Part shown: piece by piece, positions 42,601 to 49,742 of the stretch
Position numbering within the stretch: position 1 is the first letter of the stretch
Layout: each line of letters opens with the position of its first letter
Assembly (NCBI GenBank): GCA_017469955.1
Contig: JAFUFJ010000021.1
Span: 20,236-84,235, forward strand
Direction: 5' to 3'
DNA length: 64,000 nucleotides
Origin: Prevotella sp.
Lineage (GTDB): Bacteria; Bacteroidota; Bacteroidia; Bacteroidales; Bacteroidaceae
Notes under the pieces: model-generated
What the model was told of the DNA's origin: nothing
Database searches by the model: none
The model's input: the letters and a program-made list of their open reading frames with translations, nothing else
Program-made: the position numbers and the translations under genes

Positions 42601-42896
42601 TGATGTGCGAAGACGACTATAGCAATGGCCACGGTTTTCCGTGGGTCTACAAGACCTTGGGCATCGGCAAACTCATCGGAACTCCTGTGGCTGGCACGAT
42701 GACAGCCGTATGGTGGGAGACCTTAATCAATGGCATGGTGTTCGGCATTCCTCAGGTTGGCTGCCAGGGAATGGACGGACGCTTCGGCGAAAACATCCAG
42801 CTCGATCCCGACATCGAGGTCTACAACACACCAGAAGACTTCCTCATCGGCCACGACACCCAGCTCGAACGTGCCGTAAAGGAAATGCTCCGATAG
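39645..42896 (+). CDS. Tricorn-like S41 family peptidase
   Basis: Large secreted peptidase of 1083 residues. A signal peptide (MFRKIFTCFLMAFAMTSQAQ) is followed by two WD40/PD40-type propellers (repeated SPDGKTIVFS, SPDGSQIAFAS, SPDGKLLAFIE), a Lys/Asp-rich insertion (about 555-605), a helical C1 region, a PDZ-like domain (RGCIIEQIDGIPLQKG) and the S41 catalytic C2 domain with nucleophile Ser993 in DDYSNGHGFP. Bacterial tricorn relatives degrade peptides in the periplasm. The lysine-rich insertion is unusual in composition but in frame. The gene starts 2 nt after the RSH stop. Confidence 0.94.
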   Translation: MFRKIFTCFLMAFAMTSQAQEAPLWLRHCAISPDGKTIVFSYKGDLFTVSSMGGEAQQLTTNAAYEAYPVWSPDGSQIAFASSREGSLDIYIINKVGGEPRRLTTTSGNEIPLTFKDAHTVLFQTYIMPTAQSIIFPSAQFPQVYEVATEGGSPRLYSALTMEGLQLNAQGDALYYDKKGYEDEFRKHHKSPIARDIWLVSNGRHTKLTTFPGEDRNPIWASDGQSFYYLSEQDGTGNVYHRMLSGAEKQLSSLKNHPVRYLSAAKNGTLCFSYDGEIYTLREGEQPKKVLISITTDRQDKDLIRQVRTSGASEIAISRDGKEVAFVLRGDVFVTSTEYRTTKQITDTPEQERSISFAPDGRSIAYAAERDGHWQIYQAKLTKPEEKRFTYATAIEEERLTQTDVTSFQPQYSPDGKLLAFIEDRGALCVMDLQTKSVRRVMEKDFNFSYSDGDEWFEWSPDSRWLLSSYIGHGGWNSQDVALVNVANGEIHNLTQSGYSEGSARWALGGKAMIFESDRAGYRSHGSWGAESDIYIMFFDLDAYERFRMTKEERALMDEAQKEAKKDNTSADASKDGDKKPKDSDKKGKKKGKDSGKADEKKVPELVFDLENCRDRVARLTVNSSRLGDAILSPGGDTLYYQSAFEGGLDLWKHDLKENKTERVMRGVAGRMVADKDFKQIFLCSGGGIKKIDLGKNDQKSIDFETVFNYQPYKERAYIFDHIWQQVKDKFYVEDLHGTDWDMYREAYRRFLPHISNEYDFREMLSEMLGELNGSHTGARYYPGGPTLSSAYLGAFFDPSYEGDGLKIEEIIKRGPFAVKKTGVERGCIIEQIDGIPLQKGTDHQPLLDGKAGKPVRLTVLNPQTNKRFDVVIKAISLSQQNDLLYRRWVDRNRQLVDSLSGGRLAYVHVKAMNSDSYRTAYRELLSDENRNREAVIVDERHNGGGWLHDDLCTLLSGREYQRFIPHGKYVGSDPYNKWTKPSCVLMCEDDYSNGHGFPWVYKTLGIGKLIGTPVAGTMTAVWWETLINGMVFGIPQVGCQGMDGRFGENIQLDPDIEVYNTPEDFLIGHDTQLERAVKEMLR

Positions 42897-42930
42897 CCGC
42901 TGCCCTGCCCCTTCAAAAGGGCATCCCTCT

Positions 42931-43060
42931 CGGTTGCTGCCGAGAAAGGTGCCCTTTTAGGGTCAGAAGTCATAGCTTTATTGCCGAGAAAGGATAGCTT
43001 TATCCTTAATAAACCTAAGACTTCTCAGGCTAAAACCTAAGCTTTCTTGCCAGCAACCGG
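42931..43060. repeat. AGAAAGCTA palindrome element with terminal inverted repeats
   Basis: About 130 bp bounded by CGGTTGCTGCC (42931) and GCCAGCAACCGG (43049-43060), which are complementary apart from one position. It contains CCGAGAAAGG, CATAGCTTTATTGCCGAGAA and CTAAGCTTTCTTG. Situated between the tricorn-like gene and the GH110-like gene. Confidence 0.7.
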
Positions 43061-43107
43061 AAAACTTCCCGTTGAGAAATCCCTGAAAAGCCCCGAAAGA
43101 TAACCTT

Positions 43108-44784
43108 ATGAAACTCCGTAAGCTTTTGATCTTCATATGCTTAGCCACAATCAGCCTTGTCGTCAACGCTGGCAAGGTCGTCTCTGTTTCCGACTTCGGA
43201 ACCGTGGCTAACGACACTGGAAACGACCTTGAAGCCTTGCGGAAAGCTGCAGCCTACTGCCGGACGCACCGCGGAACCACCCTCCTCGTGCCCGCCGGAA
43301 CCTACATTCTTCGCGACGAAGAGGCCGTAGACATCGAGCGAAAAGCCGTCAGCGGAGCCCTTGGACGAGGCATTGAAGTGCAATGGAAGCTGTTCAAGCC
43401 CGACGCACCCTTTGTGAAAGGTCTCGACTTCACGGGCGCACGCGACCTGCATATCGAAGCCTCCGGTGCCACTTTCGTCGTCGAAGGCTGGATGCAAGTC
43501 TTGACGTTTACGCAGACAAAGGACGTCACACTCCGGGGCCTCTCTATCACTTCCCGGCGTCCTTCAGCCACCGAAGCCCGCGTGACCGACTGCAATAGCA
43601 GCCGGGTAAGGCTTGCCTTCGACCCCGCTCTCTTCACCCATATCGACAGCATTGCCCAAGGACGCACCTATTTTTTCGACCCGCTTCAGCGCCATTTCTA
43701 CTATGCAGGTTCCGAACAGATGCAGCTGGTCTCACCCGGAATCATCGACATGTCAATGCCGCAAGACAGCCGGCAGCCGTTGCCAAAGGTGGGCGATGTC
43801 TGCGTGATTCGCTACGGAGGCCACTATCGCCCGTGCATCATGCTCAAGGAGTCTGAGGACATAACTCTCCGCGATGTCACCATCTTCAGCCACTCAGGCA
43901 TGGGCGTCGTGGGCCACATGTGTCGAGACATCACGGTCGACGGCCTGAAGGTTGTGCCCCAACCGGGGCTGGTAAGTTCGACAACAACCGATGCCACCCA
44001 CTTCACGTCGTGCAGTGGTCAGCTCACGATTCGCAACAGTATTTTCAAAGGAAACGGCGACGACTGCACCAACATCCACAACTACTACTATTCCATCCGT
44101 CCCCATTCGTCCGACCAACGCTCGTGCGAGATACGCATCGAGGGGGCCGATCTGCATGCCTTGTCGCTCGACTATCCCTCACGAGGCGACACGATGATCG
44201 TCATCAACAACCGCAACATGCAGGAGCAGGGGCGCTATGTCGTCAGGAAAGTCAATGCCTCTGAGGCCGAATGGTGCGTCGACATCACGCTCGACCGTCC
44301 CCTCCGCCTGGACGACCCCAATGCCTTCTTCATGTACAACTACACGCGTTTTCCGAAGGTCACCATCGAAAACAACCGCGTATACTATCAGAACGGGCGC
44401 GCCTTTCTGCTGAAGGCCCGCCACATTGAGGTCAGAGGCAACGCTATTTCGGGCAGCACCCTGTCGGCTATCAAGTTGGGTGCCGAGATGGGTTGGCGCG
44501 AAGCAGGGCCTGTAGAGTATGCCTTGATAGAAGACAACTACATCTACGACTGCGGTACCCATGCCCAAGGCAACGGTGCTTCCTGTGTGATGGTGGGCAC
44601 AGAGGCTCCCGAACAGCCCGACTTTCCTAACCGGAACATCATCATCCGCAACAATGTTTTCGACACCGACTGTGCCACTGCAGTCCTGCTTCAAGACGCA
44701 TCCAACGTCGTCATCAGCAACAACCAGACGCAGCAGACTGACTATGTCAGGCAGCACAACTGCCGAATGGTCGAGATCAAGTGA
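43108..44784 (+). CDS. Secreted right-handed beta-helix glycosidase, GH110-like
   Basis: Exported protein of 558 residues with signal peptide (MKLRKLLIFICLATISLVVNA) and a parallel beta-helix. The segments SVSDFGTVANDTGND, VVPQPGLVSSTTTDATHF and GNGDDCTNIHNYY resemble GH110 alpha-1,3-galactosidases, where the equivalent regions read DATHF and DDAINIHG and include the acidic active-site residues. GH110 enzymes remove terminal alpha-1,3-galactose, for example from blood group B antigen. The alternative is another polysaccharide lyase or GH28-type beta-helix. It stands alone between the palindrome element and a terminator. Confidence 0.7.
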   Translation: MKLRKLLIFICLATISLVVNAGKVVSVSDFGTVANDTGNDLEALRKAAAYCRTHRGTTLLVPAGTYILRDEEAVDIERKAVSGALGRGIEVQWKLFKPDAPFVKGLDFTGARDLHIEASGATFVVEGWMQVLTFTQTKDVTLRGLSITSRRPSATEARVTDCNSSRVRLAFDPALFTHIDSIAQGRTYFFDPLQRHFYYAGSEQMQLVSPGIIDMSMPQDSRQPLPKVGDVCVIRYGGHYRPCIMLKESEDITLRDVTIFSHSGMGVVGHMCRDITVDGLKVVPQPGLVSSTTTDATHFTSCSGQLTIRNSIFKGNGDDCTNIHNYYYSIRPHSSDQRSCEIRIEGADLHALSLDYPSRGDTMIVINNRNMQEQGRYVVRKVNASEAEWCVDITLDRPLRLDDPNAFFMYNYTRFPKVTIENNRVYYQNGRAFLLKARHIEVRGNAISGSTLSAIKLGAEMGWREAGPVEYALIEDNYIYDCGTHAQGNGASCVMVGTEAPEQPDFPNRNIIIRNNVFDTDCATAVLLQDASNVVISNNQTQQTDYVRQHNCRMVEIK

Positions 44785-44797
44785 TGCCATCAAACAG

Positions 44798-44834
44798 CAG
44801 GAGGGGCTTGAACACGCGTTCAAAGCCCCTCCTG
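44798..44834. terminator. Bidirectional hairpin between convergent genes
   Basis: CAGGAGGGGCTTGAAC and GTTCAAAGCCCCTCCTG pair over 16 bp with one bulge. It lies between the GH110-like gene and the MerR gene; TTCTATTTACT follows on plus. Confidence 0.8.
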
Positions 44835-44857
44835 TTCTATTTACTCCCTAAGCGATC

Positions 44858-45205
44858 TTACACTATCTGGTCAAGCTGATGCTTGAGTTCCTTCAGTTCA
44901 TCGCGCACGGCAGTTAATGTTGACAGCACATCGGCACTACGGTCTACGCCCTGACGGTTCTGGTGCATCATCTTCCGGGCTGCCGAAAGCTTGAAGCCAC
45001 GCACCTTCACAAGGTTGTAAATCACCGAGATTTGGTCGATGTCTTTTTGCGTATATTGGCGAACATTCTGCCCCACCGTCTTGGGTTTCAGGTCGGGAAA
45101 CTCCGTCTCCCAATAGCGCAGCGTGCTTTCGTTGATGCCAAACTGCTGGGCAACCTCCCTGATGCTGTAGTACAGCTTTACGTTCTTATTCGTGTTGAGT
45201 GCCAT
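44858..45205 (-). CDS. MerR family transcriptional regulator
   Basis: Regulator of 115 residues from the ATG at 45205. The winged HTH is clear: YYSIREVAQQFGINESTLRYWE, then NVRQYTQKDIDQISVIYNLVKVRGFKLSAARKMM, followed by a short coiled coil (LTAVRDELKELKHQLDQIV) for dimerisation. There is no C-terminal ligand domain or metal-binding cysteines, so it is an HTH-only MerR protein as is common in Bacteroidota. A -7 box TATATTTG (45241-45234) lies 29 nt upstream, which excludes the longer frame to 45313. Confidence 0.88.
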   Translation of the reverse strand: MALNTNKNVKLYYSIREVAQQFGINESTLRYWETEFPDLKPKTVGQNVRQYTQKDIDQISVIYNLVKVRGFKLSAARKMMHQNRQGVDRSADVLSTLTAVRDELKELKHQLDQIV

Positions 45206-45233
45206 AATCTCTGTCTCTTTTCTATTTCTTGTG

Positions 45234-45241
45234 CAAATATA
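45234..45241 (-). promoter_or_regulatory. -7 box TATATTTG of the MerR gene
   Basis: Minus-strand TAnnTTTG 29 nt before the start codon. Confidence 0.6.
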
Positions 45242-45495
45242 CGAATATTTTTTAATATCTGACATTTTTCCCTTTTTAATTTCCACTTCTGAACTATTTT
45301 TCATGATTACCAACCGGTTGCCTGTCTAAGTGACTGTCAAAAAAGCGAACAAACAGGCCGTTCGGGTGCCGGAAATCGCAGCGTTTCCGGCATCAAGCGT
45401 GAACATTGTCTGAAATTTCCCTATTTTTCAGAGTTTTCACAAGCCGTTGATATTCAGCCAAATGGCAAGCACTCTCAGGAAACAACAGAAAAATG

Positions 45496-45619
45496 CTGCC
45501 CGAGAAAGCTATCGTTTCCTGTCAAGAATGATGGCCTTTCTCGGGCAGAAACAGCCGTATCATAACGGTGAACCGTCAGGTTTGTGGGCGAGAAAGGGCA
45601 GATTTCTTGCCCACAAACC
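45496..45619. repeat. Two AGAAAG palindromes upstream of the sigma-fusion operon
   Basis: CTGCCCGAGAAAG (45496-45508) is exactly complementary to CTTTCTCGGGCAG (45536-45548); GGTTTGTGGGC (45579-45589) to GCCCACAAACC (45609-45619), with AGAAA/TTTCT inside. The rest of 45242-45857 holds no supported gene. Confidence 0.8.
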
Positions 45620-45857
45620 TTCCATGAATGCCCCGAAAACGGCTGTTTTCAGCGCCTAAAGCCTTCTTTTCCTATAGCACTTCAACAGCCGGCCATGCTG
45701 AATTATCACAACATTCCTGCTCTTTTCCACCACCCCCAGAATGCCCTTCGCTGACCGGTCAGACAGTAAGTCTATGACCTTCTTCTGCAAAAAAGACGCC
45801 TCGGAGGGTATTGTTTTCGTTCGTTCATGCGTTATATAGTTAAAGAAGCGACGAAAT

Positions 45858-47462
45858 ATGGTCTACAACGAACAACAATTTGGCGAACTCTTCACGGCTC
45901 ACTATGAGTCGTTGCTCGGGCAAGCCCACGCGATGCTGGGCGACAAAGAAGAGGCTCGCGACGCTATAAGCGACGTGTTCGCCCGCCTATGGCACCAGAA
46001 CGTGGCCGGCACGCTGCTCATTCCTCTTGACGATGGGGCGGAAAGGTTCCTCAGACTGGCCGTGAAACGGGCGTGCATCGACGTGCTGCGCAAGCGTAAA
46101 TACCGGCGGGCATGGCGCGAAAAGCTGACGCCCGACGACCTCTTTGCCGACGAACCAGCCACAAGAGAGGAACAAATGGCACAGGTAGAGCAGCTCATGC
46201 AGACCCACCTCACTGAGCAAGACCGCCGTGTGCTCTCGCTCGTTTACGACGAGGAACAGACCTATCGAGAGGCAGCTCAGCACCTGGGCATCAGCACTTC
46301 GGCCGTCAACAAGCATGTCACTCAGTCGCTGCGCAAGCTGCGTCGCTTAGCCATCATGCTGGCATTGCTGGCCGGAGTGGCCACGGCAGCTGTCATTACC
46401 ATCAGGCATGCCTCACGAAACACGTCCGAGAACACCGCGCCGTCACCTCAGGAAACGCCCCTGATCAAGGCCGTTTCTGCCGATGATGAACAGCCTGCCG
46501 ACAGCGATTCTGTCGCAACAACCGTGACCGTTCCTGTTGAAAAACCTGCTGTTCCAACCCTGCGCGAACGCCTGGCAACAATGCCAGAGAGCGTCACTGT
46601 CGTGGCCAACAAGCATGCCGACGAGCCTATAACCCGCCTGCAGCTGGACGACTTGCTGCGCCGTTACAACATCGTCAGTGTCGATACTCTGCCCGACAAG
46701 GGGCTCAGCCTGAACACCATCCACAAGAATGTGCTGCGCATCACTACCCATCGGCGGTCAGAAGAGACGAGGCACCTGAACCTCTTGTCGTGGTATCCAC
46801 GACTGGTTTCGGTAGAAGGAACCGTCAGCGGAGGCCCGATTTTCAACGGGAAACCGCTCAACAATGCCACCATCAACGTGAGCTATCACAACGACAAGTG
46901 GCAGGCTGCCACCGACGGCTACGGCCGATTCTCGCTGACAATCCCACGCGGAGCGCGCGTCACTTTCAGCCATCCTGGCTCGCAATCTTATTCGTTCCGC
47001 GCGAAAAAAGACAAGAGCCGGCTCGACATCCGGCTGAAAGACCAGGCACACCTGTCGATGGTCATGCCCGACTTGCGACTGCTGTCACGGGCCGACATTA
47101 TCTATATCAACGGACGACAGGCCAGCCCCGAGGAGGTGAAGGCGCTGCCTTGGCAAGATATTAAGACAGCCGACTTCAGCAGTTTCATGACCGCTCACGA
47201 GAACTATCACGACCATTTCTGGGCGATTATCGGCAAGGTTGTCGACGAAAACACGGGCAAACCCGTCGCAGGAGTAGCAGTCAGCACGTCGGCATGGCAC
47301 TCGAACGACCACAGCTATTGGGTCTTTACCGACCTTGAAGGACAGTTTGCCATCCGCACAACCGGCTCCGGACACATCTACACCGAGGCCAAAGGCTACG
47401 CACCTTCGTGCACCGACATCACCGAACACAACGAATATATCATCAAAATACATCAGCAATGA
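45858..47462 (+). CDS. ECF sigma factor fused to membrane span and extracytoplasmic carboxypeptidase-regulatory/plug-like domains
   Basis: Single chain of 534 residues. Residues 1-80 form sigma region 2 (FTAHYESLLGQAHAMLGDKEEARDAISDVF) and about 112-163 region 4, with the HTH TYREAAQHLGISTSAVNKHV and LRKLRR. A membrane span follows directly (about 164-182, LAIMLALLAGVATAAVITI), preceded by positive charges so that the sigma part is cytoplasmic. After a Pro/Ser/Thr-rich linker (183-235) come a CarboxypepD_reg-like beta-sandwich (about 317-395, VEGTVSGG, TDGYGRFSLTIPRG), a stretch resembling TonB receptor plugs (IIYINGRQASPEEVKALPWQDI) and a second CarboxypepD_reg-like domain (456-530, GKVVDENTGKPVAGV, TDLEGQFAIRT). 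No separate anti-sigma gene is adjacent. It overlaps the next gene by ATGA. Confidence 0.88.
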   Translation: MVYNEQQFGELFTAHYESLLGQAHAMLGDKEEARDAISDVFARLWHQNVAGTLLIPLDDGAERFLRLAVKRACIDVLRKRKYRRAWREKLTPDDLFADEPATREEQMAQVEQLMQTHLTEQDRRVLSLVYDEEQTYREAAQHLGISTSAVNKHVTQSLRKLRRLAIMLALLAGVATAAVITIRHASRNTSENTAPSPQETPLIKAVSADDEQPADSDSVATTVTVPVEKPAVPTLRERLATMPESVTVVANKHADEPITRLQLDDLLRRYNIVSVDTLPDKGLSLNTIHKNVLRITTHRRSEETRHLNLLSWYPRLVSVEGTVSGGPIFNGKPLNNATINVSYHNDKWQAATDGYGRFSLTIPRGARVTFSHPGSQSYSFRAKKDKSRLDIRLKDQAHLSMVMPDLRLLSRADIIYINGRQASPEEVKALPWQDIKTADFSSFMTAHENYHDHFWAIIGKVVDENTGKPVAGVAVSTSAWHSNDHSYWVFTDLEGQFAIRTTGSGHIYTEAKGYAPSCTDITEHNEYIIKIHQQ

Positions 47463-48868
47463 AACTCACATTCCGACTCATCCTTTCGCTGACAGCTGTC
47501 CTTTCAGCTGTTGAACAGGCCTCAGCACAGGCCTTTACCATCGATCCTCAACCCCGGGAAGGCACACTTGTCTCGCGCAAAGAGGGCGTCCTTGGCAGCA
47601 TCGTCTATACCTTTGGAAACGGAGCCCGGGCTGCCTTCATCCCGACAACATTCTACAATCAGCCCGTCGACATTCGCGGACTCAAGCCAGGAGGGCTCAG
47701 TCTCTTCGGCGAAACCGACCGCCATGCGGCCTGCATCGTCGACGAAATCGTAGCCAAAAGCTCGCTGGGGCCCTACACTTGTGACGACATTCAGGAGCTG
47801 AACAACAGCGAAGGCCTCTTTTTCGAACGGCACATCGAAGACTATTACGACAGCTTCTATGCCCGCAGCAAGCCCGAACAAGTGGAAGACATCCTACGGC
47901 TCATCTACCTTTCGGCCACACAAGCCCACACCGACACAGTGGGTATTCTGAAGGGTTTCGAAGCCTTCAGCAAGAGAATCGAGTTCAGCCACGTATTCTT
48001 CTTTCAACAGGCTCTGAACGATTCGGCAGCCGTCATGAAGAGAAACGGAATCCTTCGCAAGGCCTTGCCCAGCGAAACACTGAGAGCACTCAATGCCGAT
48101 CCCGAACGATTCATTGCCGTCGGCCAGCGCGCCTTTGAGCTTTACCGGCAGCACATGGACAACTTCTGCGGCTTCACCCTTTGCATTGGCGGTGCCATTC
48201 GGGAGGAATCACTGCTGCCACTCCTGCTCAAATACATCGCAACGCTGCCCTCCAAGCAGGTTGCCGACAGCTATTGCGTGAGTGAAAGCGACAAGTTCTG
48301 CCCCACCGACCGCAGTATTTTCATCGAGAACGACAGCGCAAACATCAATGGTTTGCGGATGATGTTCGTGCAGACGGAGGACGTTTCCTACGACGGAGCG
48401 AACCACTTCCTGCAGGAAGCCTTCACGAAAGTGGCTCAAGACAAGCTGCGTCGTCTCTGCAAAGGGATTGCCGAGGTCACCTTTTATGTAAGCGGTGCCG
48501 ACTTCATCCTGCCCCAATCCGGCGTACAACTCAATGTATCAATGAGCATGGAGACCGATGTCGATCCGGCGGAAATGGCGCAAGACGTGAGAAAAGCCAT
48601 CAGGCAGATTGCCGACGGAGACTTCGACACTGCAGCACTGGAAGCCTATCAGCAGGGCATCTACAGAGGCTATCCACAGTGGAACTCAACCAATGCCTTC
48701 AAGATTTTCTTGCTCCGGCGCTACTATCACGACGGAGAAGTGGAGCTCGACCGGGACGTCTATCGCACGGTAAAGGCCATCATGCCGGCCGACATACAGC
48801 GCTTTGCCCGCAACCTGCTGGAGAAAGGCCACGTCTATCTGGCTGCAATGCGCAAGAACACCCATTGA
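47459..48868 (+). CDS. Secreted M16-like pseudopeptidase (PqqL C-terminal-half type)
   Basis: Periplasmic protein of 469 residues with a signal peptide (MKLTFRLILSLTAVLSAVEQASAQA). The sequence VYTFGNGARAAFIPTTFYNQP, RGLKPGGLSLF and the VEDILRLIYLSATQ segment match the C-terminal half of M16 insulinase-type peptidases such as PqqL. The zinc motif HxxEH is absent, so it should not be catalytic by itself; in M16 enzymes such halves help form the chamber or dimerise with an active half. Its start overlaps the sigma-fusion stop by ATGA, which implies coordinated synthesis and a role in the same pathway. Confidence 0.8.
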   Translation: MKLTFRLILSLTAVLSAVEQASAQAFTIDPQPREGTLVSRKEGVLGSIVYTFGNGARAAFIPTTFYNQPVDIRGLKPGGLSLFGETDRHAACIVDEIVAKSSLGPYTCDDIQELNNSEGLFFERHIEDYYDSFYARSKPEQVEDILRLIYLSATQAHTDTVGILKGFEAFSKRIEFSHVFFFQQALNDSAAVMKRNGILRKALPSETLRALNADPERFIAVGQRAFELYRQHMDNFCGFTLCIGGAIREESLLPLLLKYIATLPSKQVADSYCVSESDKFCPTDRSIFIENDSANINGLRMMFVQTEDVSYDGANHFLQEAFTKVAQDKLRRLCKGIAEVTFYVSGADFILPQSGVQLNVSMSMETDVDPAEMAQDVRKAIRQIADGDFDTAALEAYQQGIYRGYPQWNSTNAFKIFLLRRYYHDGEVELDRDVYRTVKAIMPADIQRFARNLLEKGHVYLAAMRKNTH

Positions 48869-48913
48869 CAGACCGCCAAGAAGAAAACAACAAATCTATA
48901 AATTGACAGACAC

Positions 48914-49417
48914 ATGAAACAGAAACTATTCATCATCGCCGTCCTGACGGCAATCCTTCCAGCCGTTGCCCAGGCGCAATCGTTCACCATGCAGCAGAAA
49001 GATTCGCTCGGCATCTACTTCGTTCCCGACCAGCTTCCGCAATATCCAGGGGGCAACGAGGCCATGCAACAGGACATCATGAAGCAGCTCGGACAGCTCG
49101 ACTTAGGAGAGATGCACCGCTTAGGACTCTCGATGACGCTCACGCTCTCAATGGTGATCGACGAAAAAGGACGCGCCGGCAGCTTCGCACCTCACTGGAT
49201 GCTCGTGCGCCCGGCTCGCGAAACACTGCCATCAACAGAAGAAATCGGCGAGGAAGCAGCCCGCGACGTGCTCACGAAAGAACGGCTGGACGGCTTTCAA
49301 TCGGTCATCTACGAGGCAAGCACGAAGACCTTTGGCAGCCACATGAAGCGGTGGAAACCGGCACGGCACAAGGGAAAGAAAGTGAAATGCCACTATACCA
49401 TTCCGCTCAGGTTCTGA
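48914..49417 (+). CDS. Secreted TonB C-terminal-like protein
   Basis: Periplasmic protein of 167 residues with a cleavable signal peptide (MKQKLFIIAVLTAILPAVAQAQ). The mature part resembles the Bacteroidota TonB C-terminal domain: LPQYPGGNEAMQQDIMKQL at the start, LSMVIDEKGRAG in the middle and MKRWKPARHKGKKVKCHYTIPLRF at the end. The usual TonB membrane anchor and Pro-rich spacer are absent, so it cannot span the periplasm as an energy transducer. It follows the M16-like gene by 45 nt and closes the operon. It may bind the plug-like segment of the sigma fusion; this is inference. Confidence 0.78.
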   Translation: MKQKLFIIAVLTAILPAVAQAQSFTMQQKDSLGIYFVPDQLPQYPGGNEAMQQDIMKQLGQLDLGEMHRLGLSMTLTLSMVIDEKGRAGSFAPHWMLVRPARETLPSTEEIGEEAARDVLTKERLDGFQSVIYEASTKTFGSHMKRWKPARHKGKKVKCHYTIPLRF

Positions 49418-49515
49418 CGTTCACGGGCTCTTCCAGCCTGAGAAACAGCAAGAAAGGAACCCGACAACCGCCGCTTTTCCTACACATCATGACAACCAAC
49501 GGCAGGAAAGGCAAA

Positions 49516-49578
49516 GCAAAACATCATCTATTGCCGGACAAAACATCATCTATTACCCGGCAATAGATGATGTTTTGC
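49516..49578. repeat. Palindromic element with three GCAAAACATCATCT copies
   Basis: A 22-bp arm starting GCAAAACATCATCT (49516-49537) is exactly complementary to 49557-49578; a direct third copy CAAAACATCATCTATTACCC lies between them (49539-49558). The core matches the palindrome at 3270-3304. It lies between the sigma-fusion operon and alaS and may act as terminator of the former. Confidence 0.8.
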
Positions 49579-49678
49579 TCCTGCAACCCTGCCCTTTCTG
49601 CCCGACAACCCTCAACCGGGAAATCGCTATTTTGCTCATTTAACAGGGAAATTGCACCCTGTTTTCATATTTTCTTCG

Positions 49679-49686
49679 TACCTTTG
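49679..49686 (+). promoter_or_regulatory. -7 box TACCTTTG of alaS
   Basis: TAnnTTTG 57 nt upstream of the alaS start. Confidence 0.65.
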
Positions 49687-49742
49687 CAGCCAATATGGCG
49701 TACGCGCGTGATAAAAAGAAAGAACAAGAAAACAGATAAACA

